64,000 bases of DNA from Selaginella moellendorffii (Eukaryota; Streptophyta; Lycopodiopsida; Selaginellales; Selaginellaceae): positions 387,801 through 451,800 of the forward strand of contig NW_003314271.1 in NCBI RefSeq assembly GCF_000143415.4, in the 5' to 3' direction. Under the pieces are notes generated by a model. It was not told the DNA's origin, searched no databases, and was given only the letters and a program-made list of their open reading frames with translations. The translations under genes were made by a program, and so were the position numbers. Shown here piece after piece: positions 34,336 through 45,032 of the stretch. The first letter of the stretch is position 1. Each line of letters starts with the position of its first letter.

Positions 34336-35449
34336 CTTGTTCAGAAGTTCAAGCTGGTGATACTTGAAGGGCTCCACTCTGTTGCCTATGAGATGCAAAT
34401 AGAGCTGTAAGTTATGCAGTGCCTGATTCTCAGGTTTGTGCTTCAGATAAGTCAAGCCTGTGTGGACAACTTCCAGCACCACCCCAACGTGAGATACGTA
34501 GCCCAGAGTGCTTCCCGGAAGCTTGGTAACCACATCCAAGGGATTAACCACGGTGAGGACTCGGAGGCTCTGCAACCTTTCTGCCGCCACCTTGAACGCA
34601 TGGTTGCCACCTTGACGACCACCTAGGGCAAGTGCGGTCACCGGGATCAGCTTACCATTGGGACATGTCGTAGGCACACAGGATTGCGAGCGAAGCTCCA
34701 AAACTATGCCCGGCCACAGTGATGCTCAATTTTTCATCAATGAGGCTCCTGAGCGTGGAAACTATCTGATCACGGGCACAGAGGTGTTTCCAAACTCCTC
34801 GCCTGGATAAGAACGAGTGTAAAGTGTGGATACATGGTCGGACACCAATACGGGCGACGAGCTTCCGGCCGCCACTGCTAGTTTCACTGTATTCAGCCGA
34901 GGGAGGGGCAAGAGCGAGTCGATCTCCGACCATTCCCGAGTGAGCTCCATGCCCCGAAACGCAGGGAGGATGTCTCTTCGTCCCAGCCTCAAGCTTTCTT
35001 CATCATGGCCAGGTAGCCAGACCTGGCCATATGATCTGTATCTTTGGTGCTGCCATAGATGTACTTGTGTATCGTGTAGCCGGTGTTGCCCATCTGGAGC
35101 TTGTGGAATAGCTGTGACTTGCCATGAATGCACAGGCCATACCAGCGAGATGCTTGACTTCGTTGAATCCATCCACCACGCATTAGATGTGCTGGCCGTA
35201 GCGGATCAGCTCCTGGCAGAGAGTTTCGTCCATGGGATTCCCAAGCATGCCTTTCCAGAATGTCTGGCTTTGGACTATCCATTTCCCTGTTAGAGATGGT
35301 GCCGAGAAATGAAGAGACAAAGACTTCGAGTATGATAGTACTTTTAGGTTTGCCAAATTGCCATGTCCGTATTCGATCGAAAAGCTGAAGGTATGCCCAC
35401 TGTCAGTGCAGCGGGCGAGAAGCTTTAGTCCATGCTTCCTGCTGGACAA
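34336..35449 (-). pseudogene. Class 3 lipase pseudogene (inverted relative to block B)
   Basis: Minus-strand remnants match the intact lipase at 47426: QTFWKGMLGNPMDETLCQE near 35240, then frameshifted pieces such as RDQIVSTLRSLIDE, the nucleophile region VAGHSFGASLAILCAYD near 34700, LRVLTVVNPLDVVTKLPGS and LQLYLHLIGNRVEPFKYHQ. Multiple frameshifts, a stop after RYGQHI and the loss of the C-terminus to the tRNA-like sequence show decay. The active-site neighbour is GHSFGAS instead of GHSLGGA. Confidence 0.85.
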
Positions 35450-35611
35450 GCTTCTTTTGTTCGTACATCATGGCAGAAAAACTTTTGAAAACGTTTAAAG
35501 AACTTACAGAAATTCGGCAGGTCTAGGCTATTGGGAACAAAAAAGAATAAAGAATAAAAAAACTAAAAGAAAGATCGAGCTGCAAAGGCATCCAAGCATC
35601 CAGAGTGCGTT

Positions 35612-35797
35612 CATGACTTTTTGTCATGGGTCCTTGAGTTTGCATAGGGCAGAAGTTGGTGTGCCAAAGTTGCCATTGCTACTCTCCAACTTTGCATTTA
35701 GTCCTGCTTCGAGTTACAAGCACAGCCCCAGGATGCACGTTATCATCGACGCACCTCGAGGCATCCAGCTGGTTGTCCACAAACTCAGCGAATGATA
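35612..35797 (+). pseudogene. Cytochrome P450 3'-end fragment
   Basis: Matches the last ~60 codons of the P450 at 45033-46768 (LSNFAFSPASSY.HSPRMHV with PRGIQLVVHKLSE), preceded by a decayed haem-loop sequence. Homology continues past the stop for about 250 bp into 3'-flanking DNA. It is in plus orientation while the intact gene is on minus, so the lipase-P450 pair here is a reversed, largely deleted copy of the block B pair. Confidence 0.9.
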
Positions 35798-36623
35798 AAA
35801 CACTGCTGGAACGTTCTTGTTTACTCTCGAGAAAGACAATCAATGAGGGAACACATAAACGTACTGCTAGAAGTTAAATGAAGAAATTCGACCAAGCGTG
35901 CGTAAACTGCAGGAGTGACTACAGCTCTCTTAAGATGCTCACAAGGTGTAAATTAGCTATTTCCAGGTTACAGCTCAAAAGGTAGTTTCTCGTATTGACA
36001 TGGCTGCAAGTAATAATTTCTTGTCACACGAGCATCTCATGACCAGCTCTGTTCAAAAGGTTAAATGGTTCGCCAGGGGTAACTTCTGCAGAAAAATCAC
36101 AGTGACGTTTCTCCACAAATGCTTCTACAAATCGTTGTACTTAAATGTCATTTCGAACTTCTTGCCTTCCACCCCAGTGTCGTCATGAGTAGCCCTATCA
36201 CCTTTGTCGCGAGCCTGATACCAGCGTCAATGACTAACACCAACAAGTGACCCGTTTGTGTACCGATAAGCTGAATGTACCATAATCCATGAGATATCCA
36301 ACTATCCTTGAAGAGCTAAACAAATCATAATTAATTAAAACGACATAAAAACATGTTCAGGAAATGGTGGATCAAGGTACTCACATCTGAAGAAACTGTA
36401 TGCATCAGTTTCGAGTAAGCCATGGAGTGCACCCATTAACTATATTACATTTATATATTTACTGTGTATATTTATATATTTACAATATGAAGATGACCGA
36501 TCTGTTCTGTTTAGCTGCAAGAGGAAGAACAACCATGAAAACATACAAAGAAAAAGTTTTCGACTTACATGCCATAGGATTGGAGAGAGCAGCGGGGCGA
36601 TGGGAGCTGGACCAATTCTTGTA
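35798..36623. other. Intergenic region
   Basis: The first ~260 bp are inverted homology to 44770-44990 (P450 3' flank, including CTGCAGGAGTGACTACAGCTC and ACGAGCATCTCATG). The rest is AT-rich with no exon recognised, ending at the block B duplication edge. Confidence 0.5.
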
Positions 36624-36935
36624 ACCACAGGTTCTAATATTTCTCAATTGTGTTTGCGCTCTTCTTTCACTCTTAGTACGGGATTGATCAAAATACACGA
36701 ATATTTTGAATCTATTCAACGTAACCTTCAAATATTTTTTATCTGGCATACCTTGGCACGTGATGGAACAATAACTTGACCAAAATACATGAACATTTTG
36801 AATATAACCTTCAAATATTCAAGAATACCTTGGCACGTGATGGAACAATAAACTAAGTCCAGACTTGTCTTGTTTGTGCTGGCACGAAAGGTCAGTCACT
36901 ACTCAGCATCAAAGCTAAGCAGGAACGTTTCAAGC

Positions 36936-37894
36936 ATGAACCAGCAGGTCAATGGCGTCGTCCTCCCTCCGAGGATCCACTACCGCCGCGTTGCCGCTAG
37001 CGCCGCCCCCGGCACCACCACCACCACCAAGCCCAGCAAGTTTGACTACGATCTCTATGTCAAGACCAAGCGCGAGGCCGTGTCCATCTCCCTCCACTCG
37101 GTTTTCTCCCCGCCGCTCAAGCAGCCCGAGACGCTCAAGATGCACGAGGCAGTGCGCTACGCGGTGGGCGGCGGGCGGCGGACGTGCCCCATCGCTTGCA
37201 TCGAGGCGTGCGAGCTGGTGGGAGGCACCTAGGACGACGCCATGCCGGGAGCCTGCGCGCTTGAGATGATCAAGGCCAGCTTCTGCGTCCAGGACGATCT
37301 CCCGTCCATCGACGACTCGGAGCTCCGCCACGGCAAGCCCACCGTCCACCGCGCGTTTGGCATCCCCACGGCGCTCTTTGCGAGCACCGCGCTGCTCGCG
37401 CTCGGCTTCGAGCACCTGGCGGCGCGGGCGAGGATGGTGGCGGAGGTGAGCCGGGCTATCGGGTCAACGGGTCTGCTGGCCGGTCAAGAACCCGGACCGC
37501 GCGGTGGAGCTGGAGACGCTCGGCCTCGAGCAGCGCCGACGTCTTGTGGAGGTGGACGAACCGGGGCCATTGCTGGTGGCGCGAGCGAGCAGGAGATTGA
37601 GGCGCTGAGAGCGTATGGACGGGTGACCGGGCTTCTCTACCAGATCATGGATGATGTCACGGATGCTACCAAGACAATGGAGGAGCTCGGGAAGATCCCG
37701 GCCAGGACGCGATGGCGGGCTTAACGAGGATCCATTGGAGAGCAAGTCTAGCTCCAATAGCGTATATCAAAGCCATCTTGGGCGTGGACAAGTCGAGGGA
37801 GATGGTTGGGCAGCTCTTGGTGGAGGCCAAGGAACGATTGGGTGTGTTCGAGGAGACCAAGGCACTGCCTCTGATCCGCCGATCACTTTGCTAA
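36936..37894 (+). pseudogene. GGPP synthase pseudogene (GGPPS2)
   Basis: Same start (MNQQVNGVVLPPR) and coding order as GGPPS1. A CAG-to-TAG change gives a stop at 37230-37232 just after CELVGGT, before the first aspartate-rich motif. Further on there is an 18-bp in-frame loss, a deletion after TGLLAGQ that shifts the frame, a 38-bp micro-inversion (37523-37560), and a disrupted region after KIP near 37700. The two aspartate-rich motifs are still legible (DDLPSIDD, DDVTDATK) but cannot be joined in one frame. Confidence 0.92.
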
Positions 37895-37920
37895 TTAGGC
37901 TGTTTTTGGAGACTATATTA

Positions 37921-37968
37921 CTATTGTTGTTGTTGTTGTCGTTATTATTATTATTATTATTATTATTA
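37921..37968 (+). repeat. TTG/TTA trinucleotide microsatellite
   Basis: A (TTG)n run followed by a (TTA)n run in the 3' flank of the GGPPS pseudogene. The homologous site in block A (28538-28556) has a shorter TTA run, so repeat length differs between the copies. Confidence 0.85.
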
Positions 37969-38011
37969 AGTTTAAGTTTAGCACAACAATAATAAAATCA
38001 ACTGGAAATAA

Positions 38012-40070
38012 TCATTTGGAGCTCAGAAGTAGTGTGGCTTTTTTCTGGATAGTTTCCCAAGCCTTAATAACATGCTTGGCCTCAGTTAAAGTACCTCCAA
38101 CGGCCATTCGCAACAAAAAATCTCCTGAGAGCACCTGTTTTTCAGGTGTTTAGATCATTACATGGTGGCATGATTCATTTAGAAACTTACTGTATGTGTA
38201 ATGAATGTTGTTTCATTTGAATTCACTGCGTGGAGTAAATTTTCATTGAGAGCATTTACAGAACTGGCCTCAATTGCTTTGAGTCTGAAGCAAACAAGTC
38301 CAAATCTGCAAGGCACTAAAACCTGCAATACAAACTATTTTGTTATACTGAATTCAAATTAAAGAAGTTGAATTTCACGAACCTCGAAACGTTTGTCTTC
38401 ACTGACTTTTCTCTCGAAAAGCCTAGCTAGGCAAGCATGGTGTATGATATAGTTTTTAAGTTTGGAGGAGCCATAAAGTCGCATGACAAGCCACAACTTC
38501 AGAGATCTAGAAAAATACAAACCAATTAGATATGTGCCAACAATTAAAACATAAACAAAGCAACAACCTGAATCTTTTGCCAAGTGATACTTGCCAGTCC
38601 TTGAAATCCACCACTTCCCCCGCCTCAGATGCCTGTACTAAATAAACAAAATTACAATTAACTAATATTTACTCCACACCTTGTTACGAAGATATTCTGA
38701 CTGGACCGAAAGCGTTGAAGTCAAGGTTCTTGCATTCTTTAATATAACACAATATACTTTAGTAAGAAGTTGGAATGACTTAGCAACAATACCTTAACCC
38801 ATAATACAGAGCAATCTAGATTTGTCAAGAGCCATTTGTGAGTTCCAACATTGAGTGAATCAGCCTTCTCGATGCCATCCAAGAAATGCCTATACTCGGG
38901 GCATATGCACGCACTGCCTCCGTATGCGGCATCTACGTGAAACCACATTCCATATTCCTGGCAAATGGATCAATTATCAAAGCAAGCAACAAGCAAACAA
39001 AGTTGGAAATGCCAGATTACCTGAGCAATTTCACCAAGGTCTAGCAATGGATCTACAGCGGCGGAAGACGTGGTACCAAGCTGCAATAAGAGCGTTATGT
39101 AAGGATGCAGAAGACCCACGTATCACAGTACCGTGGCACCCAGATACAGTGGTATGACATCGTCCCCGCCTTCCTCAATAGCTCCACGCAAGAGAGCAGG
39201 CGAGAGCGCGTAGTTTGTTTCCTTGGTTGTGGGCAGCACCACCAGCTTGATGCCCGCAATCTTACAGGCCTTGTGCAAGCACATGTGAGTCTGATCCGAC
39301 GTGTACGCTCGGAGTCTGCGCACCACGTCTTCCTCTACAAGCCCATTTGGCGTGTGCTTCGAAATGGCTCGACTCCGGGCGGCACACAGTGTGACGAGCA
39401 TTCCCTCGGTCGCTGAGCCTTGGATGACGCCCCCGCCTTCGCCTAGAGAGTAAAACAAGCAATACGTAAAGCGAGACTTGGCAGTGTGTGATAGACCTGA
39501 TGATCCCGAGAGGAAGGAGTCTGGCAGCTCGAGAAGCTTTCCCAGCCAGTTTACGACAATAATCTCCAGCTCCGTGGCCGCGGGTGAGGCGATCCAGCTG
39601 AAGTTGACGGTATTGAAGCCGGAGATGAGGATCTCGGCTAGAATGCCGGCGGTGCTACTGTTTGCCGGATAGTAGCTGAAGAAGCTCGGGCTCTGCCAGT
39701 GCGTGAGGCCGGGAATGATGATGTTGCTCACATCTAAACAGCCACATTGCCAGATTTCATGAGAGATTCGATGATATAGACGGGAGTACCAACCAGCAAG
39801 AATGTCATCGAAGGACTCTGGATCTTGAGGTGCAAATGCGGGGATTAAATCATTCAAGTATCCTGGCTGCACACAGTAGTACAAGTGAGTAGTGACGAGG
39901 GAGGAGGAACAGGAGAGAAACGTGAAACATACACTAACTTGGCTTCTGACCGGAAACTTCTCAATGTGGCGATAGTAGTCGGCCACAAAATCCACCATTC
40001 GGTGGGCATGCTCCCGAAACTCCTCAGAGTCCATCAACTTGAGGCCGGGTGGTGGTGCCGATTCGCCCAT
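38012..40070 (-). CDS. Aromatic L-amino acid decarboxylase (AADC3)
   Basis: Duplicate of AADC2 with all exons intact: start MGESAPPPG at 40070, stop TGA at 38012 (two codon changes near the end give LLLSSK). It keeps the stacking His, [10 protein letters not shown], the PLP lysine in THKWLLTN, the catalytic Tyr (SEYLRNK) and the Gly in VSLGKRFR. The first ~540 bp of coding and intron sequence look identical to AADC2; differences accumulate toward the 3' end. It is paired head-to-head with MT1b and is probably functional, adding dosage for the same amine. Confidence 0.88.
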
Positions 40071-40229
40071 CTCTGAGCTCTCGGGCTATGGCTCCTCAAT
40101 CAATAATCTTCCTCCCACGTTTTCTATCTGGATCGTATGTTTAGTAAGAGAGTTTCTTTAATCTTTGGCAAGTTTCTTTTACTACCTAGGTATATTTCTA
40201 AATTCTATCAAGTCTTGGTGAGAGTGGCA
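40071..40229. promoter_or_regulatory. 159-bp divergent promoter between AADC3 and MT1b
   Basis: I see no base difference from the block A copy at 30640-30798. It has the same ACGT-core and TATA-like motifs. Its preservation keeps AADC and MT1 as a regulatory pair. Confidence 0.6.
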
Positions 40230-41438
40230 ATGGCTGTGGACAACCAGGAGCTTGAAGTGTTTTACGATGAAGGATGTGTGGTGTATGAAGCAGTGTGGGG
40301 TGAGCATATGCATTCGGGTTACTTCGATGCTGGCAACACTCGCGACTTTCGAGCGGCACAAATCCGAATGCTCGAGGAGCTCTTGGCCTGGGCAGGAGTA
40401 CCGGGTAAGCATTTCAATCGCTCCGAGACACACCCTTTTACAATGTGTGCATCTAGACGACGAGCAAAGCCGGCCAAGGAACATTCTGGATGTGGGCTGT
40501 GGATTTGGAGGAACATCTCGGTATCTATCCAATAAGTACTCCGCGAATGTCACAGGAATAGCATTGAGTAAGTACGAGATTGGCAGAGCTAGAGCCATTG
40601 CAAAGGCAGAGGGTGTTTGTGACAAGGTATTGCTCTACCATCGCACAAATCAAAAGCATCTTCTTGGTTCATTCAGGTGGCATTTCAAGTGGCAGATGCT
40701 TTGAGTCTGCCCTTCGAAGACAACCAGTATGATCTGGTTTGGTGCATGGAGTGTGCCGATCATATTGCAGATAAACTCAAGGTAAAACACTCTCATAGAG
40801 TTTGAGCTTCATATGTTACTATTTCTTCGTCTGAGCAGCTAATGCAAGAGATGACGCGTGTGGCCAAGCCCGGAGGCTGGGTTGTGCTCACAGGATGGTG
40901 TCACCGAGAGTTTACCCATGGCGAAACTTCACTCAAGAAGCATGAGCTGGTCATAGATTTAATCAAGACTGAAAACGTGAGTTAAATTATATTTTAATAT
41001 ATGTGATTTGTGTTTGCAGAAGATCCTGGACAAAGTCCGTGCAGCATATCTTCTTCCACCTTGGTGCCAGACATCTGATTACAAAGTTATAGCAATCGAC
41101 GCGGGTTTGCAAGTGTGTGCTGTAATCTCAATATAATATTTAGAGTTTACTGTGATTAATGTTGCCAGGGGGTAAAAGTGGAAGACTGGACACGGCACAT
41201 GCTTCCGTTTTGGGGTCTGCTCACTGCAGAGATCTTTACCTTGAGAGGCGCATTCAAGATTTTGACATCAGGTAATACAAAACTTTCACAAGAGTCTTAC
41301 CTCTCTAATGAGTAAACAGGATGGGCACATCTTCGTGCAAGTATATCCTTGGCATATCACTTCTCCTACATGGACAAAGGATTCAAGACTGGCGTTTTCA
41401 AGTATGCTGTGGTTATGGGAAAGAAAGATAAGAAGTAG
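40230..41438 (+). CDS. Gamma-tocopherol-methyltransferase-like methyltransferase MT1b
   Basis: No difference from MT1a was seen across exons or introns. Same motifs: ILDVGCGFGGTSRYL for SAM, WCMECADHI, RVAKPGGW. No transit peptide, so probably cytosolic like the decarboxylase. Being indistinguishable from MT1a while flanking genes differ points to recent gene conversion or a very young duplication of this part. Confidence 0.8.
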
Positions 41439-41568
41439 TTCCAGTAGCAGGAGACTTGCCTCCTTTATTATCTGTTTTGATTCATAAAGGTCGAACAATT
41501 GACACAGCAAATCATCAATAATAATTCATTATTTCTTACACTGGATCGCCAGCGTCTTTGTTCTTGCA

Positions 41569-42373
41569 ATGGCCAGCGAGATCGAAGAGATTTATGATGA
41601 GGGATGCGTGGTGTACGAGGCCGTGTGGGGCGAGCATATGCACTCGGGCTACTTTGAGGCGGGCAAGCCTGGGGACTTTCGAGTGGCACAAGTCCGAATG
41701 ATCGAGGAGGTCCTCTCTTGGGCCGGAGTACCAAGTAAGCTTCCCTCTCTATTCTATTACAATCTCCTAGATGATGAGCAAAGCCGGCCTCGAGACATAC
41801 TGGACGTGGGCTGCGGTTTTGGGGGAACTTCTCGATATCTGTCCAAGAAGTACTCGGCAAATGTGAAAGGAATAGCACTGAGCGATTACGAGATCGCCAG
41901 CTCCATTGCTCCTGTTTTTCTTTCTATTTTAATATATGTGATTTGTGTTTGCAGAAGATCCTAGACAAAGTCCGTGCAGCATATCTTCTTCCACCTTGGT
42001 GCCAGACATCTGAATACAAAGTTGTAGCAATCGACTCGGGTTTGCAGGTGTGTGTTATAATTTCAATATATTATCTAGAATTTATTGTGATTAATGTTGC
42101 CAGGGGGTAAAAGTGGAAGACTGGACACAGCACATGCTTCCGTTTTGGGGTCTGCTCACTGCAGAAATCTTTACCTTGAGAGGCGCATTCAAGATTTTGA
42201 CATCAGGTAATACAAAACTTTTGCAAGAGTCTTACCTCTCTAATGAGTAAACAGGATGGGCACATCTTCGTGCAAGTATATCCTTGGCATATCACTTCTC
42301 CTACATGGACAAAGGATTCAAGACTGGCATTTTCAAGTATGCTGTGGTCATGGGAAAGAAAGGTAAGAATTAG
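41569..42373 (+). pseudogene. Chimeric methyltransferase MT2b lacking its middle exons
   Basis: The 5' part equals MT2a (exon 1 and truncated exon 2 up to YEIAS). At TTTCTAT it joins MT1-like intron sequence (TTTTAATATATGTGATTTGTG), followed by three intact MT1-like 3' exons (KILDKVRAAYLLPPWCQ, GVKVEDWTQHMLPFWG, GWAHLRASISLAYHF) ending GKKGKN at 42373. Exons 3 and 4, with the substrate and SAM-contacting WCMEC and KPGG motifs, are missing and no donor site remains, so exon 2 reads into a stop. It is a fusion of an MT3-like head and an MT1-like tail, and is unlikely to be active. Confidence 0.82.
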
Positions 42374-42586
42374 TTCCAGTAGCAAGAGACTTGCCTCCTA
42401 ACTCCAAACTTATTCTCTGTTGTGATTCATAAAGGTCGATCACAGGTGACAATTGACAAAGCAATAATTTAATCATCAATAATAATTCATGATTTCTTAC
42501 ACTAGGAAGGAATTTTAGCGTGAGTCCTAGCCGCGGGGGAGGATCTTGCGGCAGTTCCCGTAAGCGCCAGTGTCTGTGTTCTTGCA

Positions 42587-43798
42587 ATGGCCAGCGAGAT
42601 TGAAGAGTTTTATGATGAGGGATGCGTGGTGTACGAGGCCGTGTGGGGCGAGCATATGCACTCGGGCTACTTTGAGGCGGGCAAGCCTGGGGACTTTCGA
42701 GTGGCACAAGTCCGAATGATCGAGGAGGTCCTCTCTTGGGCCGGAGTACCAAGTAAGCTTTTGATCATGGTATCCCTCTCTATTCTATTACAATCTCCTA
42801 GATGATGAGCAAAGCCGGCCTCGAGACATACTGGACGTGGGCTGCGGTTTTGGGGGAACTTCTCGATATCTGTCCAAGAAGTACTCGGCAAATGTGAAAG
42901 GAATAGCACTGAGCGATTACGAGATCGCCAGAGCCAAAGCCATCGCGAGGGCGGAAGGAGTTTCAGACAAGGTAGATTCCACTCCGTTGTTTGGGGCTGT
43001 TTCTAACACTTAACGAACAGGTGACGTTCCAAGTAGCAAATGCACTGAATCAACCGTTCGAAGACGGCCAGTTTGATCTCGTCTGGTGCATGGAATGCGC
43101 AGTGCACATTGAGGACAAACTCAAGGTAGAAGAATTCATAATCTTTTCATCTGGGTTTGTTTAAATCCCGCACGCGATTGCAGCTTGTGCAAGAGATGGC
43201 ACGCGTGACCAAGCCCGGAGGTCGGGTGGTGCTTGTGAGCTGGTGCCACAGAGAACTGAAGCCTGGAGAAACTTCACTCAAGAAGGATGAGCAAGTAAGC
43301 GAAGTTCCTAGATATTTCTTGATCCCTTAAAAAGATTGTCATAACATATGGCTTCAGGCGCTCTTGGATAAGATCTGTGCTGCTTACTTCTTTCCACCCT
43401 GGTGCGCCACTTCAGAGTACGAAACATTAGCATGCAATGCGGGTTTGCAAGTAAGACTTCGGGTTCTTCATCGACTCTATGGCTGATCTTATGTATTATC
43501 TGATCTGTAGGAAGTAAAGGTGGAAGATTGGACTCGACACATGCTTCCATTCTGGGGAATGCTCACGGGCCAGCTCTTTACATTGGGAGGTGCATTCAAG
43601 CTCCTGACATCAGGTAAGTAAAGATCTTGTTACGTGTCGCAGCTTTAGTTTCTCGTTTTTATTTCTTGCTTTCCAGGGTGGGCACATATGCGGACAAGTC
43701 TGTCATTGGCTTACCACTTCTTCTACATGGACAAAGGCTTCAAGAATGGCACCTTCAAGTATGCCGTGGTGGTGGGAAAGAAAGAGCTGTTATCATAA
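42587..43798 (+). CDS. Gamma-tocopherol-methyltransferase-like methyltransferase MT3
   Basis: Intact SAM methyltransferase of 289 residues. Exons by splice consensus: 42587-42752, 42802-42971, 43021-43125, 43184-43294, 43358-43450, 43511-43613, 43677-43798, with introns of 49-63 bp. Motifs: ILDVGCGFGGTSRYL, GIALSDYEIARAKAIA, DLVWCMECAVHIEDKLK, RVTKPGGRVVLVSWCH and a C-terminal YHFFYMDKGFKNG. True gamma-TMT has a plastid transit peptide and WSMESGEHMPDK at the substrate loop; here both differ, arguing against tocopherol. The best guess is N-methylation of an amine from the nearby AADCs. Block A has lost this gene. Confidence 0.82.
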
Positions 43799-43946
43799 GG
43801 GAGCATTGGATTCCCCATTGCTTCTGTTTTTCTCCAAATTTATGAAGGTATGCAATCCACTTGGAGCATGGAATCAGTTAACCAATTAGTTACTTTTCAC
43901 GTCCATCGCCCACCTTCTCCATCTCCCTGCGGAACCATATCATTCT

Positions 43947-44738
43947 TGAAGTATCTTACCATCCCCACCGGTGTCGTGTTAACCTTGTTCTTGTTAGATG
44001 GTAAAAAACTTACTACTATGTAAAACTTATATAAACATGAAGTTAACATTTGAAATAGTCCGAGATGGCTTGTCACCCGTTGCTCGTCAAGCTCGGACGA
44101 CGACGTACACCAGCGAGATGCAAAGCAGACGTAGAGACACGTCGCCAGCAGCCCCATGCTCGACTTCAACGCACACGACCTCCCGGACCTCATGGGAGCC
44201 TGGAGCGACAGGCCCTGCTCCTCCAGGCACTCTGTCCCTCCTTCCCCAATGACAACTGACGACACCACCCTCACTAAAGAACGACGTCTCTTATAATTCC
44301 TTTATTTTTTGTTTAAAAAAGCGTGTATAGCCCGCAAGAGCACATGCTCCTGCGGGCTAAAGAAGACTATATACGCATGATCTATCTATGTATTTATCTT
44401 GCGGCCCACGAGCATCTCATGAACCAACTCGAATATGAATAAATACATATACTTGACCAACTTCAATAAAAACCATTTTCAATGGCATCTGTCACTCAGG
44501 TATGATACCCCATTCCCTTTCATACACTATAATTACGAATACCCCCAGCTGGGAGCTGCAAGACTCAATATATTCATTCTTTCATATATTGTTTACATGG
44601 TTTTGAAGCAAGAGACCAAAAGATTTAGAAATGAATTTCAACAATGCATTGCTCAATATAGATTAAGTATAGTATTCTATAACTACAAATATCACCTGTA
44701 TTATTAAAGTCATATAAGAATAAAATCTTTTATAAGAC
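43947..44738 (+). repeat. Segment inverted relative to block A (copy B)
   Basis: Reverse-complement counterpart of 32644-33295, longer by about 140 bp mainly because of a foldback sequence at 44321-44376 and its flanks. No gene seen. Confidence 0.85.
44321..44376. repeat. Foldback (hairpin) insertion
   Basis: Nested inverted repeats: GCGTGTATAG pairs with CTATATACGC, and AGCCCGCAAGAGCA with TGCTCCTGCGGGCT, with few mismatches. It lies in a stretch that block A lacks. It could be a tiny MITE-like element or a small hairpin RNA locus. Confidence 0.6.
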
Positions 44739-45032
44739 CTGTTTGACCAAAAGGATTAAAATACATATAATATCTAACCCCATGAGATGCTCGTGGGACA
44801 AGAAATTAAAGACTACCTTAAAAAAGGTTTTGTGCTGTAACCTGGAAATAAGAGAGCTGTAGTCACTCCTGCAGTTTACGCACGCTCGGTAGAATTTCTT
44901 CACTTTGACATTCACAACACTGAGCAAATCAACCGCAAGGTATGGACAACTTCTAGCAATACGTTTATGTATTCCCTCATTGATTGTCTTTCTCGAGAGT
45001 AAACAAGCTGAGAACGTTCCAGCTGTGTTTTA

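Larger units (their letters stand above)
36624..41927 (+). repeat. Duplicated block B (GGPPS pseudogene-AADC-MT1-MT2)
   Basis: Second copy of the 27235-32496 unit in the same orientation. The GGPPS part carries many changes, AADC differs at scattered sites, and the AADC 5' end, shared promoter, MT1 and MT2 start look identical to block A. Confidence 0.9.

Noticed and set aside
36936-37894. Second functional GGPP synthase
   Set aside because: Early TAG, frameshifting deletion and micro-inversion destroy the frame.
41569-42373. MT2b as a working methyltransferase
   Set aside because: Exons carrying the central SAM/substrate motifs are missing and exon 2 has no usable donor site.
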